A DNA stretch of 64,000 nucleotides from Sclerotinia nivalis (GCA_029531795.1 JAPEIS010000009.1:62001-126000), one strand, 5' to 3'; shown: positions 11,401 through 21,782, counted from the stretch's first letter. Notes: a model not told the origin generated them from the sequence alone. Made by a program: numbers and translations.

Positions 11401-13467
11401 TTCTTCTTCTTCTATGTCCTTTTGTCTAAATCATTAACTCGTGATTTGATTCCCAACCTTGCAGCATCATGAGAAACGTGTAACCAAAATCTATCTCTCA
11501 AATAATTCATAGAAATATTCCCATGATCGCTAGCTATCGATATCTCTATCAGTATTTTTTTTACCTTCCTATAAAAAACTAGTTCGTTCCTGCCAAGAAA
11601 AGAAGGGCTTGGCACCTTCCCCTTTGCTCACTCGTTTGGAAGGGGTAAAAATCCTCCTTTCGGCACCCCGCCGAGACCCGTTAGAGATGCAAGTGATCGT
11701 TCGTACTCGGCACTTAGACTTACAAGCCACTTACTGCATAAAGCTGTGGATTCACGATATGTACCCCGCTATCCCCAGCAAAGTCGTTCTCGTGGTAGTG
11801 GAATACTGGGCAGGTAGATAGAGATGATAGGTTATCACAACACAGAAGATTTTTTGTATGATAAAACTATGAAATACATGATTATTAATTCAAATCCAAG
11901 ACTGAGCTCGCGATCCTGCGTTTCCATGAATGTTATGTGCAAAATACGGTGTCTAGCACTCTTGATCTACACTACAATTCTAGATTGCTTTACCTTTCAT
12001 TATTCGTGGCCATTCTTCTCATCGCTTTTCCAGAAACTCCTAGATAAAATCAGTAACAATCAAGCCTCGTGACAACAACGAAAAAGGACAGCCCAAAAAC
12101 AAAATGCCTCATAATTACAACCAAATCTCTCCACACACATCCCAGATTCGACACTCATGCACTCCCAACTGTCAGCTGCAGCCATTTTTAGGTCCAATAG
12201 TGAAAGCAACAGCAATATTTTATAACCCATCATTATGAGCCACATAATATCCGTACAATGATCTATATATCGCAACAGTGATTCAAGTCAATAGTGATGG
12301 GCTAATAGGAGCCACATAAATATTCTTGAACAGTACTTAAACAATGTTATTCATGCAATCATGTCGAGCTTGGCGAGATAGCCTCCGAAAAGGTTCGTTG
12401 AGGGCATGTAGGTGTGGTTGAGGAGGCGAATTCGAGGATATCAAAAAGATGTTTTGGTTTGGCTGTAGAGCAAACCTTTGTTAGCGTCGGAAGTTTAGTA
12501 TTGTGCGTTTTACGACGCTGTACCCTATCATACATCTTCTAATTCCGACACATTTCTCTCTTGAAGGGATTTCGGCCTTCGAGAGGTGTATTAATGGTAA
12601 CCCTTTCGTAGGATCCTGATTCCTGAGCTGCTACATTGCTATGCGACATTAGTTGTGGCGTGGTCAACCCATTAGGTCCAGGTCATGATCCGATGGCAAA
12701 ATCGAGAAACAATCTTTGCAATCGTCTTTCCGCTTTCGGACATTGAATTATCGGGAAGGGCAGACATGATGCCCGAAAGATTCAAAGATGCCCGAATGAG
12801 AACTTAGCTCCACGTTTTCGGAAAAGACCTGGAGCCACATCGGCCGAAGGCAATGCTGTTCAACCATCCCAAAACATCCCGTTCATCTTGCAGCACACTA
12901 CTCAATCCCACATGATGCATGTCAAACATGCACTCACAGAAATGCACAGCATATCGCGTATCGCAACATGACCGTTTTCTCACCGCTGCCACAGTGGCGC
13001 CATGCACAGATGCTAAATATCACATTGTCTACTCGGCCAGAGTTTTGTGCAATAAATGGCGCCTCTAGAAAGGTCGAGCTACTTAACTTGATGGTAGCGA
13101 CTGGACTTTACTCAGTCCTTGAGCAGCTAGTTTGCAGATAAAGAAGCACGATACAATGGATGACCATGAGAGCTGGCATGGCGGAGAAAAGGCAATGCAA
13201 GTTGAATGTCTCGTTTTAGCAGCAAGGATGAAAGAGGCAATAACACGCGAGATATCAACGAACTGGACAATGAGCAAATCAGTGCTTGCGATGTTTTCTC
13301 AAAGCCCTATCAATCCATGCGGGGTGGATGAAATAATCCTCAATCAAACACTCCGAGGAACTTCTTTGACACGTCTGTCGGGACAGCGGGGGTGAAAGGA
13401 AAGTTCTCTGAGTAAAACACTACCCGGCTCGATAAGCTGGGGAGACAACATATATCCCAACTTCTGG
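11401..13467. other. 2.1 kb between the UstYa pair and the precursor
   Basis: I looked here for further RiPP tailoring genes (tyrosinase, methyltransferase, FAD oxidase, transporter, Zn2Cys6 regulator) and found none. The only open frames are below 90 codons, for example 13132-13395 (plus, 87 codons, charged, no motif). The sequence may hold promoter elements for the second UstYa gene and for the precursor, or decayed genes too worn to read. Confidence 0.5.
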
Positions 13468-13475
13468 TATATAAT
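13468..13475 (+). promoter_or_regulatory. TATA box of the peptide precursor gene
   Basis: TATATAAT lies 117 bp before the precursor ATG and is followed by a pyrimidine- and CA-rich leader (CACAACACTTTCAGTC) that looks like a short 5' UTR. A clear TATA element in a short compact promoter suits a small, strongly or conditionally expressed secreted-peptide gene. Confidence 0.5.
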
Positions 13476-13591
13476 ACCTTCCAATTACCAGTCCACAACA
13501 CTTTCAGTCAGCTTAAGACAGTCTCAGAACAATTTACTCTATCGAGCACCATTCCAACAGACCTACCTAACTCCTACAATCCGTCATCACC

Positions 13592-14024
13592 ATGCATTTC
13601 CAGTCGCTCTATTTCGCATCAGCTGCACTTGCAATGACCATCATGGCAGTCCCGATCATCGAAGCCAACTCTCTCAGTATATCCACCACTTTCTATTCTA
13701 TATTTGAATTTCACTAACATCAATATCACAGCCACGCGCACAGAGAATGTTCCTCGAGGGTTCTTCAATAACGGGGATGCAGGAGATGTGAAGCGGGGAT
13801 TCTTCAACAATGGGGATTCAACAGATGCTTCAAAGCGAGGATTCTTTAACAATGGTGATGCCGAGTCAGATGTGAAGCGGGGATTCTTCAACAATGGAGA
13901 TTCCACAGAAGCTTCAAAGTGTAGCGGAACTAAAGAAGAGCGCGGATTTTTCAACAATGGTGATGCCGAGTCAGATGTGAAGCGGGGATTCTTCAACAAC
14001 GGGGATGCAGGATCAGATGTTTAG
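13592..14024 (+). CDS. secreted multi-repeat peptide precursor (dikaritin-type RiPP candidate)
   Basis: Exon 13592-13676, intron 13677-13731 (GTATAT, branch CACTAACAT, ACAG), exon 13732-14024; 125 residues. Residues 1-25 are a signal peptide (hydrophobic core ALAMTIMAVPII). From residue 37 the protein is six copies of R-GFFNNGD, with Gly at 38, 51, 65, 79, 100 and 114. They are separated by short Asp/Ser/Glu/Ala spacers ending in Lys, so that four junctions read Lys-Arg (49-50, 63-64, 77-78, 112-113), classic Kex2 sites. Cleavage would give peptides of about 12 residues starting at or near GFFNNGD. Signal peptide, tandem near-identical cores, Kex2 sites and nearby UstYa genes match UstA-like dikaritin precursors. 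The core has Phe-Phe where known dikaritins usually have Tyr. Alternatives are a Kex2-processed pheromone-like or effector peptide. The product is unknown. Confidence 0.88.
13755..14021 (+). repeat. coding tandem repeat, six units of about 42 bp
   Basis: Each unit encodes RGFFNNGD plus a 5-6 residue spacer and Lys. Start-to-start spacing is 13, 14, 14, 21 and 14 codons. Units differ mostly at third positions, and spacers come in two kinds (A(E/G)SDV or AGDV, versus ST(D/E)AS) in alternating order. The longer gap is caused by 21 extra bases at 13920-13940. Confidence 0.9.
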
Positions 14025-14520
14025 GAACGTGATGCAGTGGAGGATAGATATGGGTATTATCCTTATAGTGATAAGCAACGAAGAGGAATTGATGGAAGAG
14101 TCAAAGGAGGTGGAATGAGAAATAATAGTATTTATCATAATGGTAGGCTTTGCTTTTGAAGTGATGGTGGAGGATGGTGGGAAACTATCATATTGATGCA
14201 GTATTGAAGTTGTGTCTATTTTCAACAAATGACAATTATCATCTTTTCTTCATCAGTCAGAATAAAGTGCTCTTCATCTGGAAAACTTGAATCTACGATC
14301 TCATCTTCTTTGGTACCTGATGAAAAAATATGCAACAAGGGAATACCACTTTGATTATTTTGGCCTTATTCGTACAGACTCGCATATAAAAATTGGTTAA
14401 ATTGATTTACAGAGTTGAGAAGTGGATAGTCTATACACGAGATAAGCCTAACTGTACGCCTTTCTCCCATTTCCCAACCTTCCATCTACACTTACAAATG
14501 TACAAGAAAGAAGTGCAGCT
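14025..14520. other. convergent 3' region between precursor and COX15
   Basis: Contains the precursor's 3' untranslated region and the COX15 terminator region. I see no gene. AT-rich stretches near 14225-14390 could supply polyadenylation signals for both. Confidence 0.4.
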
Positions 14521-16122
14521 TCAAGAAGTCTTTGCAGCTATTGATGCACTCTGCATTGCAGAATGCTTCGTCCTAACGGTTTGTGCTGTCAACTTTCTTC
14601 TCAAAATAGCCATGGTTCTTTTTGGGATCCAGACTCTACTGCCTAACACCACTACACCTGTCAATAATGCCAGACTTCCAGCTTGATGAGCAGAAGCAAG
14701 AGGAGTAGGTACTAGATATATCAAAGTACTGATACCCAAAGTAACTTGCATCATCAGAAGATGTACTACACCCATCATGCCTTGTGCCCCAGTCTTTGGG
14801 AGAGCAGCTTTAACCTTGGGATTAAAGCGTGAATATGCCCAAAGAGCGAGGATAGCCGTGAAAGATGTAGTGGCTAGTATCCGGTGGTCGAGTTGTACTG
14901 TTGATGGATTCTCGAGCATGTTACGCCACCACAAGTCACTATGATCTGGTCGTCGAGAGTAAAATTCTGAAAAGAGTTCGGATTTAGGTGGGGTGAGCCC
15001 CTTACCCATTCGAGGAAATTCGTTGTAGATAAGCCCTGCATCGAGACCCGCTACCAATCCACCAGACATAGCTGTTGTGAAGACAAGGAGAGCAAGGCCG
15101 GCAACGGATTTTCGAAATGCGGATAAAGAGGGTGAAGATAGGCGGAGAAGATGTGCATGAGCCTGAGCGGGCGTGGTACCGAATAATAAACGGTGATCGC
15201 GAAGAATCGAGAGTCCATTCCAAAGCATCGCAGTGTAGCATATAAAGGCAGTGCCAAGATGCGTGGTAAGCCTATATTGGGAAACTCGGGGATGAGAGCC
15301 AGGGGCGAAAAGATCATCCTTCAATCCTGACTTAACCATCCACCAACCAATACCTCCCTGGAAGCCAATAAGCCCTGATATTCCAAGTAGACGAAGAGCC
15401 ATGGGCTTGGAAACTTTACGGCGAGCGACGAAGTAGACGGCTGGGATGACGAATGAAAGCCCAATGAATCGTCCCCATAATCGATGAAACCATTCCATAA
15501 AATATATCTTCTTAAATTCTTCCATTGTCATATGTGGATTCAGAAGCTTAAATTCTGGCGAGGCACGATATAAGTTGAATTCACTCTCCCAATCTGCAGC
15601 GGAGAGGGGTGGAAGAGACCCGGTAACAGGTTTCCATTCGGTAATACTAAGACTTGAAGGGAGTTAGCAAGATGCTCTGTATGAAGGTATTTGCAGATAG
15701 GAAGAACGAAGTATGTATTCAAAAAGATCTTTATCATAATGCACATACCCAGATTCTGTCAAGCGTGTAAGGCCTCCAAATACGACAATTCCAAATACAC
15801 TCGCAGCGCTTCCCAATAACCAATAACCCACCGATTTCGAACTTGTTTCCGGAAATCTGCTGCGTGATGATTCTTTGTTTATTGTTTGACTCGATTTACT
15901 TAATGAATCGGCCAGTGAACTGAGTGGAGAGGCTCCATTAGCAGATTCAGTAATCGTAGCAATATTGCTATTGAACCGAATTGAGCGGGATGATGGGGAT
16001 TTGGCGGGGAATTTCGTCTGTCTCAATATGGATCGAGGTTGTTTCAAGCATTGATGACATATAAAAAAGTCCCTAGATAATCTAGGGACCGTCTTCCTCA
16101 GACCGGGTAATATTGAAGCCAT
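14521..16122 (-). CDS. COX15: heme A synthase, mitochondrial inner membrane (COX15)
   Basis: Exons 16122-15749 and 15652-14521 (minus), with a 96-bp intron splitting TESG|LSITEW, give 501 residues. The N terminus is basic and Ser/Arg-rich, a mitochondrial targeting sequence. Then follow FGGLTRLTESGLSITEWKP, the family signature, and FMEWFHRLWGR, HLGTAFI, LDHR and SAHQAGS, whose histidines are the heme ligands of the eight-helix COX15/CtaA fold. The enzyme converts heme O to heme A for cytochrome c oxidase. Length and order are normal for fungal COX15. It is a core gene and only a neighbour of the RiPP block. Confidence 0.97.
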
Positions 16123-16752
16123 TGATCAAGAATTGAAGTGAAGGAAGCCAAAATGGTAAAAAGAAAGTGGCATGGTCAGAATGGTCAAAATATGATTAAC
16201 TGGTACTCCGTAATTCGTACTCGTAACTCTAGATTTTGAAGAAATGTGGATTACCTCAGCCATCGAAAGAAGAAAACCCCGGAAAGAGGCGAAACGTTAT
16301 TCCGCCGCAAAGGCATACGGAGTAAAGGCGGTGAAATGTTCATTGCAACCTGGGTAAAAAGGTAAAAAGGTAGATATTATTGGATAGGTACCGGTAAGTT
16401 ACCCAAGTTGATCGACAACAAGGGTCTAAAAATGACTCTGTATGGGATATGGGATAAATTATTACTACCCACCTAGCCAAGGTCACCCAAACTCATCATC
16501 TCAATCCCAAATTGCAATACCGAGTACGACAACGATGACAGACTACTCCAATTAAAATAGGAGTTCTTGGTTCGCGTCTATGTTTACACAATAATATAAC
16601 CCAAATCCAGTTACTTCAGTGAAGTATATAACTTTTAACTTATGATACTATTCCGTATACTCCGTACATTCACATATACAGTTCTCACTTCATGAGTCTT
16701 TAGGCATGCACCAACTGTTCTCTCCTTTTTACTTTACATCTTAATTAATACC
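16123..16752. promoter_or_regulatory. divergent promoter with three TACGGAGTA nonamers
   Basis: This is the shared upstream region of COX15 (minus) and the transporter-like gene (plus). The nonamer TACGGAGTA or its complement TACTCCGTA occurs at 16204-16212, 16316-16324 and 16658-16666. Three copies in 630 bp is far more than chance. Function is unknown. Confidence 0.45.
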
Positions 16753-18390
16753 ATGTTTTCAGCTCGCAATACCGATACTCCCAATCCTTTCCGACCTGCT
16801 CTTCAATATCTTATCAACACCGCGAATTCGAATCTCCCGCGGACACGCTCGAATCATCGAAAAGGTCAGTCGGTTAGTAGTTTGGACTCTGATGGGGAGA
16901 CCGGTGACAAGATGTCTTCTCGAAATGCAACAACCTCATCTGAACTTCAGCCATCTATACCCCTCATAAATATATCTCGCAGCCCTTCCCCTTATCGTCC
17001 AAGAGCTGGTTCAGGCCCTACATCAGAAAGCGACGAAGAATACGAGAATTGGGGCACATCGTCTAGGCGACCTATCCTCTCCGGAGCGGAGCCAAAATAT
17101 ACAGGCTGGCGATATGTGCTTTATAGTGGAGGACTAGGTCATTTCCTTTTCAACACGACGATAGGCTGGCAGTTCTATATCGGGGTCCTCGTCTTTTGGC
17201 TTGGTGGTTGTGGCATAGGTCTTACTGTCATGAATAGGATAATTCTCTGGAGTGGGTACCTTCAAGCAAATTACACTTCGCATACTAAGCTTATGATCTT
17301 ATTAGCCGGAGTTTATAAGTTTCCCTGGCCTGTGACGACTACTTTTATCGAATTGTTGATGACCCACGGTTTTCTATGGCTTTCAGCATTCCTTACGAGA
17401 TTGGCGAGTCCAGTGTGTATCACTGCAGGTGTGTCGAGTGCGGTTGCGCCAAGTACACCTTTACAAAGTTCGAATTCACCTGGGTTTAGAGGAGACGGAA
17501 AGAAACAAGGAATACTTTCGACTCTGGGAAGATTGTCATCTGCGAGTTCTGGGGGTGTCGCTGGTGGTGGACTGTTCGAATTTGATATGGCTGTCGCTCG
17601 GCAAGTCTTACCTCTCGCCCTCATTTTTGTGGTGAAAGTTACATTGAGCAACATCTCTTTCGCCTACGCCCAACTGCCGATATATGTGATGGCTAGAATT
17701 GGGATTGTGCCATTTTCATTACTATTCACGGCACTTCTTGGACAACAGCTACATTCTGCGTCCACTATCTCATCGGCCTTGATCGCCACTCTCTCCCTAC
17801 TCCTCGGCACCATGAAAGCAGGTATCCGTGCTCCATGGGAGAGTATTGTCGCCGGTGTCTTTTCTTCAATTTTTGTCGCTTTATACCCGATTCAGATTCA
17901 ACGTACATATAAAGCCTTAGTCGCTCAACTTGTTCCCCAGGGCGATCTCATAGGTGGTTTCACTTCAAGCAACGGCCCTTCGGATTTCTCTGGTTCTCGC
18001 GAAGAAAATCGAGCCTATTGGCGTCTACTTCACTACACATCCCTTCTCTCAATCCTCATCTTCATCCCCATTCTTTTATTATCAGGTGAACTCGGGAATG
18101 TCTATCGCAACTGCTATTTCATGGATGTGTTCTTTCATTGGTTGATGGTTCTTTGTGGAGGCACCGGATCATGGGCAGTTTTTTGGTGCACAGTTGCATT
18201 GACCAAGGCAACTAGTCCACTTACGACAAGTTTCTTGTTTGTTCCAAGAGCTGCTTTCTTATTACCTATCATGGCGGGGTTCAAGATGCCAGCCTCCAGT
18301 TGGATTGGATTCGGTATGTGCTGGGCTAGTTGTGCTTGGTTTCTTTTGGGCCGGATAAGAGAGGGGAGACCTATTGAGAGATTGAGGTGA
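16753..18390 (+). CDS. nucleotide-sugar/triose-phosphate transporter-like membrane protein
   Basis: The frame is open throughout, but 17252-17305 (GTGGGT...branch ACTAAG...TTAG, 54 bp) is probably an in-frame intron. Removing it gives 527 residues and restores the familiar MNRIILW-T-GVYKFPWPVTTTFIELLMTH stretch (TM2-TM3 of the TPT/SLC35 fold, where NK(x)4F(x)FP normally occurs). A Ser-rich cytosolic N terminus (1-105) precedes about ten hydrophobic segments, with a Ser/Gly-rich cytosolic loop at about 225-265. Later segments include NISFAYAQLPIYVMARIGIVPF and LLLGTMKAGIRAPWESIVAGVFSS, typical of the family. It probably moves a nucleotide sugar or phosphorylated sugar across Golgi or ER membranes. 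The substrate cannot be read from sequence. Confidence 0.82.
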   Translation: MFSARNTDTPNPFRPALQYLINTANSNLPRTRSNHRKGQSVSSLDSDGETGDKMSSRNATTSSELQPSIPLINISRSPSPYRPRAGSGPTSESDEEYENWGTSSRRPILSGAEPKYTGWRYVLYSGGLGHFLFNTTIGWQFYIGVLVFWLGGCGIGLTVMNRIILWSGYLQANYTSHTKLMILLAGVYKFPWPVTTTFIELLMTHGFLWLSAFLTRLASPVCITAGVSSAVAPSTPLQSSNSPGFRGDGKKQGILSTLGRLSSASSGGVAGGGLFEFDMAVARQVLPLALIFVVKVTLSNISFAYAQLPIYVMARIGIVPFSLLFTALLGQQLHSASTISSALIATLSLLLGTMKAGIRAPWESIVAGVFSSIFVALYPIQIQRTYKALVAQLVPQGDLIGGFTSSNGPSDFSGSREENRAYWRLLHYTSLLSILIFIPILLLSGELGNVYRNCYFMDVFFHWLMVLCGGTGSWAVFWCTVALTKATSPLTTSFLFVPRAAFLLPIMAGFKMPASSWIGFGMCWASCAWFLLGRIREGRPIERLR

Positions 18391-18682
18391 TAGAAGTTCA
18401 GAGGGGACTTGCATGATAACTTATATACAATGTCAAATAAGAGAGTTGGATAAGAGTAGGTGTAGAATTGATGAAATATACTACGATTATATCTAAGGCC
18501 TTGTGCCTCTCCTGATTTAGGATTCGAGCCCCCGGAAAAACCTCCAAGGGATGACCGCATCACAAGGAATGTGTAACCACTCAAGCCTGAGCCGCAGCAT
18601 GTACACATGCACTCACGGTAGCATTTGCAGGACCATTAGCCCTCTTGAGCAAATCCTCGAATATACATATTCCCCTCCATAA
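18391..18682. terminator. convergent 3' ends
   Basis: This interval lies between the stop codons of the plus-strand transporter-like gene and the minus-strand membrane protein gene. It should hold both polyadenylation regions. No other feature is seen. Confidence 0.35.
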
Positions 18683-19938
18683 TTAACTCAGACATTGATT
18701 CGAGAACCAATTCCCAAAAACCATAAAAATCACCCAAAAGACTACGGGACTTGCCAAACTTTTGAAACGATGAGCCCGCAATTGAACCAACACTTCGCGC
18801 AAACGAAAGTCGGGAATCTGATCGACGGTATAATATCGGATGTCATAAAATGGCATATCAGCTGGAGTTACGAAATGATCCACTAAGGTGAACACCTCCC
18901 ACCGGAAAAGAAGAAAGCTAGAATTTAGCAGCGTCGTTGTCGTGGGGCGGTCACACCAAAAGGTGTTTGAGAAATGAGGGTATAAAATCCCAAAGAACAT
19001 AATTTGCAAGAAAAGCCAAATAGCGAGGATGCCGTGGATAGTCATAATGTCGCTCCGATCTCCAAGTTTCTCTATATTGGCTCGGATATTTGCATTACGT
19101 CGAGCATCGCCTTGCTCAGCTGGTGGATTCAAAGGGTCTAAAGAGTCCAAGTGAGCAGCTGCTTGAGATGCAGTCTCAGCTTCGTGATCCTCACCCGCGA
19201 CGGTATCAACAGTAGCATCGGTATCATGATCAACTTCGTTCTTGGACGGGGGCTCATGAATGGATTTGTAATTGGATTCGGCTTCAGACTCGACTTCAGG
19301 TGCATATCTGAGTCCTGCATCGAACTCATCGGTGGGTTGATGCGAACGACGAATCTTCTCAAATTTACCATTTCCGTTGTCCTCATCTTGGTTCTCGGCC
19401 TTCCTGCTTGGCTCAATCGAGGCACTAGATTCGGATTCGGATTCCGGTCCATCATCGTATCCACGTGTGGGAGCGGTATAAGCTCCATGAGAACGTAGAG
19501 GCGGCGGACTGCGATTCTTCTTAAATTTATCGTTTCCTTCTTCTTCGTCCTTGTTTTCAGCTTCAATCAAAGGATTGATCTCGGAATCGGAATCGGATTT
19601 TGGTTCTGCATCGGATTCTTCATAGGTAATATCGTCACCTGATGGAAGCCGAGGGCGAATTTTCTCAAATTTGCCGTTTTCTTCGTCTTTATTTTCGAGT
19701 TCCAGCTTGTCTGCTTCCTTGATAGATGTTGAGTGATCGGGGCTGGAGATTTCCGCGCGATTTTGGCTGGCTCCAAGGGAGGATTTTTGACCCCCGACGG
19801 ATGAGGAGGTTACGGCTTGTGAGTGTTGGTGATGTCAAATAAATATGATAAAGACAGGAGCATGTTTGGAAGTGCATATAAAAGAAATCACATACGAGTA
19901 TATCGAGAACGACTGGGACGGTGAGTTGCAATTGGCAT
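18683..19938 (-). CDS. acidic repeat protein with C-terminal membrane segments
   Basis: Exons 19938-19896 and 19815-18683 (minus), with an 80-bp intron, give 391 residues. The short first exon encodes MPIATHRPSRSRYT. Residues 15-240 are acidic and probably disordered, and contain three copies of a motif of the form EN(K/Q)DExxGxxKF(E/K)K(I/N)R. Residues about 275-305 form a hydrophobic helix (IHGILAIWLFLQIMFFGIL); a second (SPVVFWVIFMVFGNWF) sits at the C terminus, with a soluble domain between that contains WEVFTLVDHFVTPADMPFYDIRYYTVDQ. I do not recognise the family. Topology suggests a two-helix membrane protein with a long negatively charged tail. Confidence 0.72.
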
Positions 19939-21099
19939 GATTGCTAAGATTATTTTTCTGATTGTATTGTCCGGATTGGTGGTCTTGTTTTTAAATCAAT
20001 TTGTTTTTTCTTTTTTGCTTCTTTCTTTCTTCGAGGGGGAATGCAATGTGGTCACTAGAAATGAATTAGAACGAAATTCAGGTAGAACTTATAGAAGTTT
20101 CTTGTCTCCATCTTCGGGTGTGGTCGCGTCATAGTACATAATAAACTTTCTACTAATCCCTCTAATAATTGACAGATTGAAGATCACCCGATAATGAGAT
20201 GAATGTAGACTGCTTCTGGTATAAGTTCTAATGTATGCTGCGCTAGTAGTGCTTGGGTTTGACCAAGGTAGATAGTGGAATCGGTGATTGGTGAGATCGA
20301 GGTTCGCTATTAGGCGGGTATTTTCTAAAGCTGGTATTGCCCCCTATCGGTTCCTGGTGAGATCGAGGTTCGCTATTAGGCGGGTATTTTCTAAAGCTGG
20401 TATTGCCCCCTATCGGTTCCTGGTGAAGCCCGGAGCGGGGATTGCACATGCATCGAAGAGTATTTCCAATTTCAAATCCTCCAAACTACAAACCATTCAA
20501 TACCACGATTTACGCTTCCCCTCCATCCATATCCTCAAAACATGCTCGATAATTTTAGCCCACGCCAAATCTATCGTTTAGCGCTAGCCTCCTAGCTTAA
20601 CGGTTTCGCTAACTTTAACGGGACTACCGAAAGACACCGTCATTACATCAAAATCGCGAGACTCTAGTGTGGAAAATTAGTTGACATTTACCAAGTTGTG
20701 GTTTGCCCGCCCGACTTAGCATTTGAGCTAAGGTTCATTCAGGAAAGATTTGAGTTTGGGTTGGAGTTGCTGTGGTACTAAGCGATTGCCTTAGCTGAAT
20801 AAAGAGATGCAGAGATGTTTGATACAAGTTTATGCCATCATAGTGATTCTCCCGACTGCGTCTCCGAAGTTTCCAATCAGGAAAAGCAGACTTGCTGCAA
20901 GCGAGAGTACACAGCACATTTCACGTATCGCTGCTAGAATGAGCGAAAATCAAGAAGCCGCCAGAAGATGCCGTAGCCAGAGGCGTTTGTGTTGGATTGG
21001 AAGGAGCCATGGTTCGTAGACTCAATCTTGCACCCAAGAATTGAAAACTAAGAAGGTGAGTTCCTTGTACGTTGCCAGCATGATCGATCTCCACAACGC
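19939..21099. other. gene-poor stretch with a tandem duplication
   Basis: It starts with the promoter region of the acidic membrane protein, followed by the 66-bp duplication listed separately. I see no convincing gene. The small open frame at 20807-21019 has random composition. Confidence 0.4.
20290..20421. repeat. 66-bp direct tandem duplication, two copies
   Basis: Two adjacent copies (20290-20355 and 20356-20421) appear identical over 66 bp and are followed by the start of a third (GGTGA). Because 66 is a multiple of three, the repeat stays open in frame on the plus strand (22-residue unit) and also on the minus strand. Identity suggests a recent event. Confidence 0.9.
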
Positions 21100-21782
21100 T
21101 TCCAAGTTGTCAATGGAATGTCTTCTATAGCAACTCGTATACATCTTGTACTGTTTAATGCGCTCATTGCATTTGGAATTATGATTGCAAATATCATTGT
21201 TGGTGCAGCATATATTCCGCTTATTTACCTGATGCTCATAGGTTAGATCCTACAAATGATTCGAATGGTGTTCATATATACTGTTTCGAATGGTATGAAT
21301 ATCAATTTCGCTATGTATGGATATGTCTTGGCATTGGCATAGTTCATGAAATGGATGCTGTTATATTTCCGCATATTCTCGAAAGACAAGGCCTAATGCA
21401 AGGAACACTCTTTCATTATGAATGCCAGCCTTTCTTGCTATTATAATTTGATAGGATTTAACAATGTACATACTAATTCGATTCCCCATCCGTCCCAAGC
21501 TGTGCGCCCCTCCAATTTCGAGCCTTCGGCGGAGCGACCAACCTAGCCTTCACTTTGGCAGCGATGGGTAACTATCTATCCTCTCATCTTCAAGAAATAA
21601 TTGACCTACCACAGACAGCTGAAATTTTGCAGTCAACCTTCTCTACCGTACGCTTCTTATCTGAGATCCAAGGAAATATTCTAGAGGCTTTTGCGAAGGG
21701 TTATTCGTTGCAAATGAAAATCATGGCTGCGTTTGCTGGGCTGCAATTTCATTTAATTGGATTGGTTTGGTTCAAGCCTTAG
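21100..21782 (+). pseudogene. relic of an MFS (DHA2-type) drug efflux transporter
   Basis: Two fragments in different frames resemble one MFS efflux pump. At 21103-21245 the translation reads as membrane helices (RIHLVLFNALIAFGIMIANI then IVGAAYIPLIYLMLIG). At 21500-21782 it reads as the C-terminal part (RAFGGATNLAFTLAAMGNYL, then a segment with IDLPQTAEILQST and FAKGYSLQMKIM), which matches the last extracellular loop and helix of fungal 14-helix efflux proteins. The middle and N terminus are missing and stops interrupt the frame, so it is not functional. Confidence 0.6.

Noticed and set aside
13619..13999. Minus-strand frame of 126 codons across the precursor repeats
   Set aside because: Antisense shadow of the repeat array; it shows the same periodicity because the repeat length is a multiple of three.
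13592..14024. Precursor read as an alpha-factor-like mating pheromone gene
   Set aside because: Kex2-separated repeats fit, but GFFNNGD lacks the Trp/Cys/Pro-Gly pattern of ascomycete alpha pheromones and two UstYa genes are adjacent. Kept only as an alternative.
14393..14686. Plus-strand frame over the COX15 3' end
   Set aside because: Antisense of a well-supported conserved gene, with no motif of its own.
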